Assembly: GCA_910585235.1 (NCBI GenBank)
Contig: CAJUCM010000014.1
Coordinates: 17,056-38,918 of the forward strand
Direction of reading: 5' to 3'
Length of the DNA stretch: 21,863 nucleotides
Source of the DNA: an uncultured Christensenella sp.
Lineage (GTDB): Bacteria; Bacillota; Clostridia; Christensenellales; Borkfalkiaceae
The translations under genes and the position numbers were made by a program. Positions within the stretch are counted from its first letter, which is position 1. Every line of letters starts with the position of its first letter. Of the stretch, positions 1 through 7,168 are shown piece after piece. The notes under the pieces are model-generated. The model was not told where the DNA came from and searched no databases. It worked only from the letters and a program-made list of their open reading frames with translations.

Positions 1-2914
1 TGCGGGCCTCGTCGAGGTATCCATTATTTTTGTCGCTCTCGTCGGAGAGACCGTAAGCCTCGTCGAGCCGCTGACGCATATTTTCGAGCGTAGTCTCCGA
101 CTTGGAAATTTCGATCTCCGCAACGTGCTTTTCCTCGCCGAGCATGACCTGACGGGCAAGGAGCGAACGCTTTTCCACCTGATAGTGCGCCTGCGATTCG
201 TTCTCCTTCTTTTTATCCCCCTCGATCGTTTCGATGCGCTCGCGGATCGCCGCCACGGTGCGCTGTTCTTCCTCGGAAAGAGCGACTTTCTCCTCTTCCC
301 GCTTCAACTGTTCGATGATGACGTCCGTCTCTAAAATCGCCGCGCGGCTATCCTCGATCTTTTTGAGGAGCTGAACTTTCTCCTGTTCGAGCCTGCGCGC
401 CGTATGGATGTCCGCCTGACGGGAGGAGACGAGCGCCGCCTTCTCCACTTGCAGTGCGTTGAATTCCCGCTGAATGGAATCGCGCTCCTGACGGAGTTTT
501 GCAATTTCCGCCTCGCGCGCGCTCGCCTCGGCTGCCGCCTCTTCGCGGATCTTATTGAGCAAGCCCTCGTTCTCCGCCGTCGAAAGCACTTCGCTCTGCA
601 AGTCGTCGATCCTTTGGGAAAGCCTTGAAAGGAGCGCTTCCCTCTCCGCAAGCTCGTGCTCCGAATCCTGCAAGAGCGACGAGAGAGATAGTTCCTGTTG
701 GGAAAGCGCCGCAAACGACGCCGTCTTTTCCTGCACTTCGAGGCGAAGCCGTTCGCGCGCGGCGCGCACTTTTTCGAGTTCCTTTTTGCAGTCCGAAAGC
801 GCGGTCTGCAACTTTTCCGCCGCCGCCTCTTTGCGCGCGATCCCCTCTTCGCATTCCTTGATACGGCGCTCGCCCGCAAGCAGGTTTCCGCTCTCCTTGC
901 GCCGCGAACCGCCCGTCATGGCGCCGCTCGTCGCAATCGTATCGCCGTCCAGCGTTACGATCTTAAAGGCGCGGGGATACTTTTTGGAGATCGCCGTCGC
1001 GCTTGCGATATTGTCGGTCACAAGGGTGTTTCCGAGCAGATTTTTGATAATATTTTCGTAATAGGAATCGTATTCGACAAGGTTTTCCGCAAGTCCCATG
1101 GCGCCCGATTCTTTGAGCGCTTCCCTGATCTCGCGGGTATTTCCGTAGGGGCGCATCGCCTCGACGGGCAGGAACGTCACGACGCCCCCGTTATTTCTTT
1201 TCAGATACTCGATCAGATAACGCGCGTCGTCCGCCGTCGCCGTCACAAGGTTCTGCATTGCCGCGCCGAACGCCGTTTCGATCGCGACTTCGTATTTTTT
1301 GTCGCAACTGACAATATCCGCGATCGCGCCCTTGATGCGCTTGCCGACTTCCGCATTGTCCTTGCCCGCAAGCTGTAACTTTCTGACCGATTCGCGGTAT
1401 CCGTCGAAACGGTTCTTGACGTTAATAAAAAATTCGAGATTGTTCTTGAAGTTCGCGATCGAAGCGTTGCACGCGGCGATCTCTTCCGTCACTTTCTGTT
1501 CCGAACGGGTGAGATCGGCGATCTCTTCCGCGATCTCTTTTTCTTTTGCGTCCTTTCCGTCGAGGAACGCAACGACTTCCGCCTTGCTCTCCAAACAGCC
1601 GTTCAACTGCTTTTCAAATTCCTCTTTGCGCGTCTTGGTCTTGACGATCGCGGCTTTCACCTCTTCGATCCGTTCGCTCGCCGCGTCGCGCTGTGCCGAG
1701 AGACTGCCCGCGCTCATTTTGATATTGGCGAGATTTTCCACCGAACTCAGTTCGCTTGCGCGCTTTTCGTCGGTCACGCGCTCGTAGGCTATAACGTGTT
1801 CGTCCGCCTCGCGGAGGTGGTCGCTCAGATACAGGCTCCGTTCCTCGATCTCTTTTGCGCGCTTTTCGTTCTCTTCCGCCTTTTTGGCGTTTTCGTCCAT
1901 GATCCTGTCGATCTCGCCCGTGCGGCGGAGGGAATACTCGATGTCGTCCGAAGCCGCGCGGTTCTGACGGCGGAAAGAGTTGATCTTTTCGTTGATGACT
2001 TTCGTCTCCCCGCTCTTATGTTCGACCTCAACTTCAAACAGACGGAGCTTTTCATAGAGCGCGCGCAACTGCGTATCCGCGTTCTGAATTTTATCCCGAC
2101 TCTCCGTTTCGCTCCTGTCGATCTGCGCAATGCGGGTCTCGACTTCCTGTAATTTTTCATCCGTCTCGCGGATCTTTTCGCGCTGTTTTTCCGTCTCCTG
2201 CGCAAAGGTATCCGAGCGGACGAGGAACGCGTTGACCTCTTCGTATTTGAGCTGTTCGGAATACTCGCGGTGCTTGATCGCCGTCTCCGCCTGCCGTTCG
2301 AGGGGGCGGAGCTGACTCTCCGCCTCGTCGATACGCTGGGACTGAATGGAAAGGTTCTCCTTGATCGAGCCGACCTTGCGCTCGATCTCCCCGCGCTTGG
2401 ACTTAAATTCCATGACGCCCGTCGCCTCTTCAAAGATCGCGCGCCTGTCCTCCGGCTTGGCGTTCATGATCTGTTCCACTTTGCCCTGCCCGATGATGGA
2501 ATAGCCGTCTTTGCCGATCCCCGCGCTATGTAATACGGACACAATGTCCTTCAATCTGCACTGTTCTTTGTTGATGAGATAGACGCTGTCGCCCGAACGG
2601 TACAGTCTGCGCGTAATTTCGATTTCCTGAAAGTCGGTATCAAAGATACGCTCGGAATTATCGAATACAAGCGTGACTTCGCAAAAAGAAAGAGAGCGGC
2701 GGGACTCCGTTCCGCCGAAGATAACGTCCTGCATGCTCGAACCGCGCAACGTTTTTGCCGACTGTTCGCCGAGCACCCAGCGCACCGCGTCGGCAACGTT
2801 GCTCTTTCCGCAACCGTTGGGACCGACGATACAGGTGACGCCGTCGTCAAGTTTTACGCTCGTCTTATCCGCAAAGGATTTGAAGCCGACGAGCCTGATT
2901 TCCTTAAAGTTCAT
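1..2914 (-). CDS. smc: Chromosome partition protein SMC, C-terminal part cut by window edge
   Basis: Structural maintenance of chromosomes ATPase; with ScpA/ScpB it forms the bacterial condensin that organises and segregates the nucleoid. 971 codons are visible (the family is about 1180 aa). The N-terminal head starts MNFKEIRLVGFKSFADK and carries a Walker A GPNGCGKSN at residues 31-39. A long Glu/Lys/Arg-rich coiled coil follows. The hinge spans about residues 520-670 and ends in the typical VTLDGD...SGAMTGGS stretch (near positions 908-950). The second coiled coil then runs to LDEAYGL close to the window edge, so the C-terminal head with the signature motif and Walker B lies outside. The ATG at 2914 overlaps the rnc stop as ATGA, indicating translational coupling. 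The frame is open to base 1 and I saw no break in the stretches I translated. Identification is very secure. Confidence 0.97.
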   Translation of the reverse strand, partial: MNFKEIRLVGFKSFADKTSVKLDDGVTCIVGPNGCGKSNVADAVRWVLGEQSAKTLRGSSMQDVIFGGTESRRSLSFCEVTLVFDNSERIFDTDFQEIEITRRLYRSGDSVYLINKEQCRLKDIVSVLHSAGIGKDGYSIIGQGKVEQIMNAKPEDRRAIFEEATGVMEFKSKRGEIERKVGSIKENLSIQSQRIDEAESQLRPLERQAETAIKHREYSEQLKYEEVNAFLVRSDTFAQETEKQREKIRETDEKLQEVETRIAQIDRSETESRDKIQNADTQLRALYEKLRLFEVEVEHKSGETKVINEKINSFRRQNRAASDDIEYSLRRTGEIDRIMDENAKKAEENEKRAKEIEERSLYLSDHLREADEHVIAYERVTDEKRASELSSVENLANIKMSAGSLSAQRDAASERIEEVKAAIVKTKTRKEEFEKQLNGCLESKAEVVAFLDGKDAKEKEIAEEIADLTRSEQKVTEEIAACNASIANFKNNLEFFINVKNRFDGYRESVRKLQLAGKDNAEVGKRIKGAIADIVSCDKKYEVAIETAFGAAMQNLVTATADDARYLIEYLKRNNGGVVTFLPVEAMRPYGNTREIREALKESGAMGLAENLVEYDSYYENIIKNLLGNTLVTDNIASATAISKKYPRAFKIVTLDGDTIATSGAMTGGSRRKESGNLLAGERRIKECEEGIARKEAAAEKLQTALSDCKKELEKVRAARERLRLEVQEKTASFAALSQQELSLSSLLQDSEHELAEREALLSRLSQRIDDLQSEVLSTAENEGLLNKIREEAAAEASAREAEIAKLRQERDSIQREFNALQVEKAALVSSRQADIHTARRLEQEKVQLLKKIEDSRAAILETDVIIEQLKREEEKVALSEEEQRTVAAIRERIETIEGDKKKENESQAHYQVEKRSLLARQVMLGEEKHVAEIEISKSETTLENMRQRLDEAYGLSDESDKNNGYLDEAR

Positions 2915-3567
2915 TCCGTCCTCTCTTTGAATAATTTCAGTAATTGTTCCGCGGCGGAAACTTCCGCAAGTTTTTTGCTTGCGCCGAATCCTTCCGCCTC
3001 TTTGCCGAGCGCGCGCACCGTGCACCCGTAACCGTTTTCGACCGCTTGCGTCGTATATTCGGGCGGACGCTTTGTCCGCTCCTGCACGTATTCCTGCAAC
3101 AGCGATTTATAGTTGCAAAACTCGCTCTCTTCGAGGTAGCGCTTCAAAAACGCGCGCGCGGCGTTCATTCCGCCGTCGAGATAGATCGCCCCGACGATCG
3201 CTTCAAACAGGTTCGAGGGAGTTTTGCCCCCGACCGTGTCCTCTCCGCCCGCATAGCGCATAAATTTCAGAATATCCGCCTTCTTTGCCGCACGGTTAAG
3301 CGCCTCGCGGGAGACGAAGCGTTTGCGCGTCTCCGTCATGCGCCCTTCGTCGGTATCTTCTCTTAGATAGAGCGCCTCGCTCACGGCAAGCTGCAACACC
3401 GCGTCGCCCAAAAACTCCAACCGTTCGTTATGTTCCTCTTTCCTGCTGTCGCCGTACGACTTATGCGTAAAACACTGTTTGAGCAACGCTTTGTTCTGAA
3501 AGGTATAGCCGAGCGCCCGCTCCGCAAGTTGCGGAATATTCCCGTCCCAGTCCTCGGAAGGCTTCAT
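2911..3567 (-). CDS. rnc: Ribonuclease III
   Basis: Double-strand-specific endoribonuclease that processes rRNA and structured mRNAs. 218 aa, normal for the family. The N-terminal nuclease domain has the signature NERLEFLGDAVL (residues 47-58), with E48, E51 and D55 in the expected places and E74 at the position of E. coli E65. The second metal-site segment reads SNLFEAIVGAIYLDGG (118-133): E122 is kept, but the Asp normally three residues before it is Asn119 (codon at 3211-3213). A double-stranded RNA binding domain fills roughly residues 150-216, ending GASKKLAEVSAAEQLLKLF. Start at 3567 is supported by AAGGAG seven bases upstream. It lies 11 bp after plsX and overlaps smc by 4 bp, so the three are probably one transcript. 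Confidence 0.96.
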   Translation of the reverse strand: MKPSEDWDGNIPQLAERALGYTFQNKALLKQCFTHKSYGDSRKEEHNERLEFLGDAVLQLAVSEALYLREDTDEGRMTETRKRFVSREALNRAAKKADILKFMRYAGGEDTVGGKTPSNLFEAIVGAIYLDGGMNAARAFLKRYLEESEFCNYKSLLQEYVQERTKRPPEYTTQAVENGYGCTVRALGKEAEGFGASKKLAEVSAAEQLLKLFKERTE

Positions 3568-3578
3568 AGCGTCGCTCC

Positions 3579-4580
3579 TTATTCCCCGACGGAATCGGGA
3601 AGCATTTCGGCGATCCTTTCCACCGTTCTGCCCTTTACGACGTCAACGGCTTGCAGAACGGTTGCCGCGATCGCGTCCGCGCGGGACGAGCCGTGCGACT
3701 TGACGACCGCCTTTTTCAGTCCCAGAAAAATCGATCCGCCGAGACGGCTGTAATCAAGAATGTTTTTAACTTGTCCGATCTGCTTGCGCGCGATCAGATA
3801 GTGCATTTTGGCTTTGGAAAACGCTTCTTTGAGAATGGCGGCAACCGTCTTTCCGCAACCCTCCGCCGATTTGAGCGCAATATTTCCCGAAAATCCGTCC
3901 GCGACAACAATGTCGCAATCGCCGAACATAATATCCCGTCCCTCGACGTTGCCGACAAAATTGATTCCGTCCGTCTCTTTGAGAAGCGCGAACGCTTCCT
4001 GGTGCATCATGTCCCCCTTGTGATCCTCCGTACCGTTGCTCAAAAGTCCCACTCTGGGGTTGTCCATTTTATAGGCGGCTTTGCCGTACGCCGTCGCCAT
4101 GATCGCAAACTGCGAAAGATACGCGGGCTTGCAGTCCGCATTGGCGCCCGCGTCGCATAAAAGCGTGACCGCACCGCGCACGTTCGGGATCGCGGGGCAG
4201 AGCGCGGGGCGCTGGATTCCGGGGATCCGCCCGATATACATGATCCCGCCCGTCAGCACCGCACCCGTAGAGCCTGCGGAAATGAACGCGCCCGCTTCTT
4301 CGTCCTCTTTGAGCACTTTCAGTCCCACGACGAGGGAGCTATCCCTCTTTGCGCGCACCGCGGTCGCGGGCGCCTCGTCGTTCGTGATGATTTCGGACGC
4401 GTGCCTGACTTCGACGCGCGAAGAATCAAAGGAATATTCGGAAAGTTCCCCGCGGATCGCCTTTTCGTCGCCCGTAAAGACGATCGAAAACGCATTATTT
4501 TTTTCAAGCGCTTCCAGCGCGCCTTTTACGATTTCACGCGGGGCGTTGTCTCCGCCCATTGCGTCGATGACAATTTTCAT
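3579..4580 (-). CDS. plsX: Phosphate acyltransferase PlsX
   Basis: Makes acyl-phosphate from acyl-ACP, the donor used by PlsY to begin phospholipid synthesis; a peripheral membrane enzyme. 333 aa, the usual length. It begins MKIVIDAMGGDNAP, the family's hallmark N-terminus, and has GLLSNGTEDHKG and VADGFSGNIALKSAEG further on. I chose the ATG at 4580 over an in-frame TTG at 4604 because the conserved protein begins there and an AAGGGA site lies about 10 bases upstream; the TTG lies almost at the predicted transcription start. The gene is followed directly by rnc; the fab genes and acpP that often separate these two in Firmicutes are absent here. It is the first gene of a likely plsX-rnc-smc operon. 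Confidence 0.96.
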   Translation of the reverse strand: MKIVIDAMGGDNAPREIVKGALEALEKNNAFSIVFTGDEKAIRGELSEYSFDSSRVEVRHASEIITNDEAPATAVRAKRDSSLVVGLKVLKEDEEAGAFISAGSTGAVLTGGIMYIGRIPGIQRPALCPAIPNVRGAVTLLCDAGANADCKPAYLSQFAIMATAYGKAAYKMDNPRVGLLSNGTEDHKGDMMHQEAFALLKETDGINFVGNVEGRDIMFGDCDIVVADGFSGNIALKSAEGCGKTVAAILKEAFSKAKMHYLIARKQIGQVKNILDYSRLGGSIFLGLKKAVVKSHGSSRADAIAATVLQAVDVVKGRTVERIAEMLPDSVGE

Positions 4581-4616
4581 TTGATAGACTTCCCTTATTC
4601 TCAAAATACAACTTTC

Positions 4617-4645
4617 ATTATAACATATTTCCGCTTAAATTACAA
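4617..4645 (-). promoter_or_regulatory. Sigma-A-type promoter of plsX-rnc-smc
   Basis: On the minus strand, -35 TTGTAA (4640-4645), 17-bp spacer, -10 TATAAT (4617-4622). Predicted start near 4610, giving a leader of about 30 nt. An inverted repeat CGCTT-N7-AAGCG (4632-4648) covers the -35 box and part of the spacer. It could be a repressor site, or the weak 3' hairpin of the upstream transporter gene. It does not resemble the FapR box I know from Bacillus. Confidence 0.75.
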
Positions 4646-4655
4646 GCGTTTTCGA

Positions 4656-5756
4656 CTATTCCCTCTCGACCGTGACGACCGCCTCCGCGTCCGTCAAAAG
4701 ACGCACGGCGGCAATCACCGTGGACTTCACTTCGCCGTCTCTTTCTTTGAGCGCAAAAGGGATCCCCACCTCAAAGATAATTTTTTTTCTTTCGCCCCGC
4801 ACAAGACGGAAGTCGTGAAGATCCATTCCCTCATACACACCTTCGAGCGCCGCGCGAATGCGCGATTCGAGTTCTTTCGCCTCCTCGTCCGAGGGGTCAA
4901 CGGGATCGTAGTGCGCCGTGAGTTCCACGCCCGTCTCCGAATAAACTTTCCGTTCGAGAAAGTCGATCCTCTCGTGCGTTGCGACCGCGGGCAGATTCGC
5001 GTCCATTTCAATGTGCGCCGTCGCAAAAAATTTTTTCGGACCGTAACGGAACAGCCGAAGATCGTGCACGCCGAGCACGCCCTCCCCGCCGAGCAGAATT
5101 TCTTTGATCCTATTGACAAGTTCGGGATCGGGCGCCTGCCCCAAAAGCCTCGAACTTGCCTTTCTGACGATCCCGATCCCCTCGAACAGGATAAAGACGA
5201 CCACCACGATGCCCGCGATCCCGTCGAACGGGATCCCCGCATAGCGGGAGACGAGCATACCCGCAACGACCGCAAGCGTCGCAATACAGTCCGAAAGACT
5301 ATCTACGGCGGCAGCCGACAGCACGTCGGAGGAGAGTTTTTTTGCCGCGACGCGGTACAGAACGAACATTCCCGCTTTCACGGCGACGGAGATTCCCAAA
5401 ATAATAAACGCCCACAGCGTCACTTCGACCGTCTCCCACACAACGATCTTTTCAATGGATTCCCGCAGAAGTTCCGCCGCGATCAGAAGCACGGAAAAGC
5501 CGATAAACATGGACGCGATATATTCCGCGCGCTGATGCCCGTAGGGGTGTTCCTTGTCGGCGGGCTTTGCGGAAATGCGGAACGAAACAATGGAGACGAT
5601 CCCGCTTCCCATATCGCTTAAATTGTTGACGCCGTCCGCCGCGATCGAAACAAAACCGAACACCGCGCCGAAGATAATTTTCGCCGCCGCAAGCAAAAAA
5701 TTCAATAAAATTCCGATCGCGCTGACGGCGTCACCCAGCCGATTCTCTTTTTCCAT
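4656..5756 (-). CDS. Cation diffusion facilitator metal exporter, Mn-type signature
   Basis: Membrane proton/metal antiporter of the CDF family, 366 aa. Six hydrophobic segments fill roughly residues 10-205, followed by a cytoplasmic part long enough for two ferredoxin-like dimerisation units (about 210-366, with ATAHIEMD and HYDPVDPSDEE). The predicted metal site is NNLSD in TM2 (N-x3-D) and DSLSD in TM5 (D-x3-D). The N-D-D-D pattern is known from manganese exporters such as MntE and the MneP/MneS group, whereas zinc exporters usually have His. Manganese is therefore inferred as substrate. I prefer the ATG at 5756; an upstream GTG at 5771 overlaps the -10 box. No proper ribosome binding site precedes the ATG, and the predicted transcription start falls on or next to it. 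Divergent from mazF. Confidence 0.9.
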   Translation of the reverse strand: MEKENRLGDAVSAIGILLNFLLAAAKIIFGAVFGFVSIAADGVNNLSDMGSGIVSIVSFRISAKPADKEHPYGHQRAEYIASMFIGFSVLLIAAELLRESIEKIVVWETVEVTLWAFIILGISVAVKAGMFVLYRVAAKKLSSDVLSAAAVDSLSDCIATLAVVAGMLVSRYAGIPFDGIAGIVVVVFILFEGIGIVRKASSRLLGQAPDPELVNRIKEILLGGEGVLGVHDLRLFRYGPKKFFATAHIEMDANLPAVATHERIDFLERKVYSETGVELTAHYDPVDPSDEEAKELESRIRAALEGVYEGMDLHDFRLVRGERKKIIFEVGIPFALKERDGEVKSTVIAAVRLLTDAEAVVTVERE

Positions 5757-5762
5757 ATTCCC

Positions 5763-5791
5763 ATTATACACAAATCAAAAGCGAATGTCAC
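5763..5791 (-). promoter_or_regulatory. Promoter of the CDF exporter
   Basis: Minus strand: -35 GTGACA (5786-5791), exact 17-bp spacer, -10 TATAAT (5763-5768). The start of transcription is expected within a few bases of 5756, the first base of the start codon, so the mRNA would be leaderless or nearly so. Confidence 0.75.
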
Positions 5792-5797
5792 TCAATC

Positions 5798-5826
5798 TTT
5801 CCAAACTTTTTTTACGGTTGCATAAT
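5798..5826 (+). promoter_or_regulatory. Possible mazF promoter
   Basis: TTTCCA (5798-5803), 17-bp spacer, CATAAT (5821-5826). It would give a leader of about 85 nt containing a palindrome CATTCGGAATG (near 5844-5856) and a GAGC-N6-GCTC inverted repeat just after it. The boxes match consensus only moderately, so this is tentative. Confidence 0.4.
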
Positions 5827-5918
5827 AAAAGCTGATTTTGTCAATCATTCGGAATGAGCAAAACCGCTCCCCCGATACATAAGATAGAACGGAGGGAGTT
5901 TGCTCACAAAGGAGAATT

Positions 5919-6278
5919 ATGGAAGTCAAGCGCGGAGAACTTTATTATGCCGATTTAAGCCCCGTCGTAGGGAGCGAGCAGGGCGGAATACGCCCCGTAC
6001 TCGTCGTGCAGAACGACACGGGCAACAAATATTCCCCCACCGTGATCGCGGCGGCAGTTACGAGCAAGATCCATAAAGCACGACTTCCGACCCATATCGA
6101 ACTTCCCTTGGGCTACGGACTGCAAAAGGATTCCGTCATACTGCTCGAACAGATCAGGACGATCGATAAAAAACGGCTCATGTCGCGGATCGGCGAACTT
6201 CCGCCCGCCACCATGTCGCGCGTGAACCGCGCCATTTTAATCAGCCTCGGCTTTGACGGCAATACTTACAGAGCATAA
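5919..6278 (+). CDS. mazF: MazF/EndoA family mRNA interferase (PemK-like toxin), no antitoxin beside it
   Basis: Sequence-specific endoribonuclease of the PemK/MazF/EndoA family, 119 aa (family about 115). It opens KRGELYYADLSPVVGSEQGG, then IRPVLVVQND. Arg25 and Thr48 fall at the positions of the Bacillus EndoA catalytic pair, and the C-terminal part has DSVILLEQIRTIDKKRL. The ATG has a good AAAGGAG site (5908-5914). Upstream lie only about 160 bp and the divergent CDF gene, and downstream is a strong terminator, so there is no room for the ribbon-helix-helix antitoxin that normally precedes ndoA. Either the antitoxin is elsewhere or the toxin is regulated another way. Codon use matches the host genes, suggesting it is long resident. 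Confidence 0.93.
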   Translation: MEVKRGELYYADLSPVVGSEQGGIRPVLVVQNDTGNKYSPTVIAAAVTSKIHKARLPTHIELPLGYGLQKDSVILLEQIRTIDKKRLMSRIGELPPATMSRVNRAILISLGFDGNTYRA

Positions 6279-6280
6279 AT

Positions 6281-6308
6281 AAAAGCCCGCCTTTCGGCGG
6301 GCTTTTTT
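6281..6308 (+). terminator. Intrinsic terminator of mazF
   Basis: Perfect GCCCGCC/GGCGGGC stem with a TTTC loop, extended by AAAA/TTTT, and a run of seven T. It starts three bases after the stop codon. Confidence 0.95.
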
Positions 6309-6340
6309 TATTTCACTGCAATACCTCTCTTATAATCATT

Positions 6341-6361
6341 TTATAACCGTTTCGGTTATAA
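6341..6361. promoter_or_regulatory. Palindromic operator candidate upstream of small XRE gene
   Basis: Perfect inverted repeat TTATAACCG-N3-CGGTTATAA, 21 bp, about 40 bp before the XRE start codon and just after a TATAAT at 6331-6336. It is AT-rich with no T-run behind it, so it fits a dimer-binding operator better than a terminator. Autoregulation by the adjacent XRE protein is inferred. Confidence 0.6.
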
Positions 6362-6402
6362 GTCAAGAATGTTATGTCCGACCATGTTATATTATTTATA
6401 CT

Positions 6403-6606
6403 ATGAAATTCGCAAAACGGCTAAAAGAACTACGCAAGTGGGAAAATATTAGTCAAGTCCAACTTGCAAAAGCTACGGGAATAAACCCGCGGCAAATTTC
6501 TAAATACGAAAAAAACCAAACCGAGCCGACAATATCGGCGTTGATTGCCATTGCAAAATATTTCGGAGAAACGACCGACTATCTTCTTGGATTGTCCGAT
6601 TTTTAA
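6403..6606 (+). CDS. Small XRE-family transcriptional regulator
   Basis: Single-domain Cro/CI-type DNA-binding protein, 67 aa. The helix-turn-helix spans about residues 8-60 (ISQVQLAKATGINPRQISKYE), ending in the DYLLGL typical of this clostridial subgroup. It probably binds as a dimer to the palindrome at 6341-6361. No Shine-Dalgarno sequence precedes the ATG; a TATATT at 6388-6393 would place the transcript start close to the ATG, so translation may be leaderless. The gene is AT-rich compared with mazF and pnp, consistent with later acquisition. A long hairpin follows immediately. Its target genes are unknown. Confidence 0.88.
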   Translation: MKFAKRLKELRKWENISQVQLAKATGINPRQISKYEKNQTEPTISALIAIAKYFGETTDYLLGLSDF

Positions 6607-6607
6607 T

Positions 6608-6646
6608 CACCGTTGTCCGTCACAAAGTGACGGACAACGGTGTTTT
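6608..6646 (+). terminator. Long hairpin terminator of XRE gene
   Basis: Perfect 16-bp stem (6608-6623 pairing with 6627-6642, core GTTGTCCGTCAC), AAA loop, then TTTTG. It begins two bases after the stop codon. The T-run is short, but the stem is unusually long and perfect. Confidence 0.75.
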
Positions 6647-6670
6647 GTGTGCCGAAGAATGGCGGCGTAA

Positions 6671-6754
6671 TTTGTAGGGCGTGGCGTCCCCGACACGCCG
6701 TTGTTCTGCAATATTTCAATCATACGGCACGCCGAGGACGTCGTGCCCTACAAA
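6671..6754. repeat. Palindromic MITE-like repeat, copy 1
   Basis: 84 bp with 30-nt arms at 6671-6700 and 6725-6754. The ends are TTTGTAGGGC and GCCCTACAAA, and the interior is an imperfect palindrome rich in GGCGT/ACGCC. The 24-nt centre is unrelated to that of the other copies. Read in reverse, the arms match copy 2 at 12782-12850: one arm identical over 30 nt, the other with only a few mismatches. It has no coding capacity; the short ORFs across it are incidental. It resembles non-autonomous elements or REP-like repeats, but no transposase is present in the window. Confidence 0.85.
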
Positions 6755-6778
6755 AACAAAAAGAAAAATGCTTTGTAA

Positions 6779-6822
6779 TAAGAAATGTGCCCGCGGACAT
6801 TTGTCCGCGGGCACATTTCTTA
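6779..6822 (-). terminator. GC-rich hairpin at the 3' end of the 71-aa gene
   Basis: Perfect 21-bp inverted repeat with a 2-nt centre (core TGCCCGCGGACA/TGTCCGCGGGCA), whose right end includes the stop codon of the 71-aa gene. Read from that gene it is followed by a mixed pyrimidine/AT tract rather than a pure T-run. Nearly the same hairpin follows the divergent gene at 7616-7645. Confidence 0.65.
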
Positions 6823-7035
6823 TACAACTTTTGAAATAGCCAAGCGGAATTTTTGACCGTTATAAAATGACATAACTATTTTACCTTCCCTCTGCAAAAA
6901 ATCACCCTCAAAATAATCAGCCAAAAGCGGGGCAATTTCTTCTATGAGATCGCTTGCGGAAAAAGGTTCTTCGTTGTATGCGGCTTCCAAAGCCGCATTT
7001 GTTTCATTTGTAGGCGAATTTAGTCGATTTTTCAT
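6820..7035 (-). CDS. Unknown 71-aa protein
   Basis: I do not recognise this protein. It is 71 aa, with an acidic middle (PFSASDLIEEIAPLLADYFE) that looks helical and a C-terminal IVMSFYNGQKFRLAI that looks like a beta hairpin. It has no signal peptide and no membrane segment. It is probably real: GGAG lies eight bases before the ATG, a good promoter lies at 7089-7117, and a hairpin overlaps its stop. It is divergent from the tandem-HTH regulator at 7169, which may control it. Rather AT-rich codon use. The pairing with an HTH regulator makes a small regulated accessory function, or one half of a toxin-antitoxin-like pair, possible, but nothing in the sequence shows it. Confidence 0.65.
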   Translation of the reverse strand: MKNRLNSPTNETNAALEAAYNEEPFSASDLIEEIAPLLADYFEGDFLQREGKIVMSFYNGQKFRLAISKVV

Positions 7036-7088
7036 TTCAAATACTCCGTATTATTTTATTGATCGTTGCGCACCGACCTTGTGAATAT

Positions 7089-7117
7089 ATTATATACCCT
7101 ATTACTCGCAAAATCAA
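7089..7117 (-). promoter_or_regulatory. Promoter of the 71-aa gene with overlapping inverted repeat
   Basis: Minus strand: TTGATT (7112-7117), 17-bp spacer, TATAAT (7089-7094). An inverted repeat CAAAATC-N13-GATTTTG (7109-7135) covers the -35 box and reaches towards an AATAAT (7136-7141) that may be the -10 of the divergent regulator gene. This arrangement would let one bound protein control both directions. Confidence 0.7.
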
Positions 7118-7168
7118 GTTTTTTAAGCGATTTTGAATAATACTTTTGTAAGTAGCAGGGTCTAATTT

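Noticed and set aside
331..2433. Several Arg/Ser-rich frames on both strands within smc
   Set aside because: All lie inside the continuous SMC coiled-coil and hinge reading frame, which has clear family motifs.
4401..5621. 406-aa open frame on the plus strand opposite plsX and the CDF gene
   Set aside because: Runs antisense to two well-identified genes, has Arg/His/Asp-rich composition typical of reading GC-rich genes backwards, and no ribosome binding site or family motif.
5757..5771. GTG at 5771 as start of the CDF exporter
   Set aside because: It overlaps the -10 box of a near-consensus promoter, so it would not be in the mRNA.
6640..6834. 64-aa plus-strand frame across the palindromic repeat
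   Set aside because: Mostly encoded by the repeat and hairpin, with no start signals.
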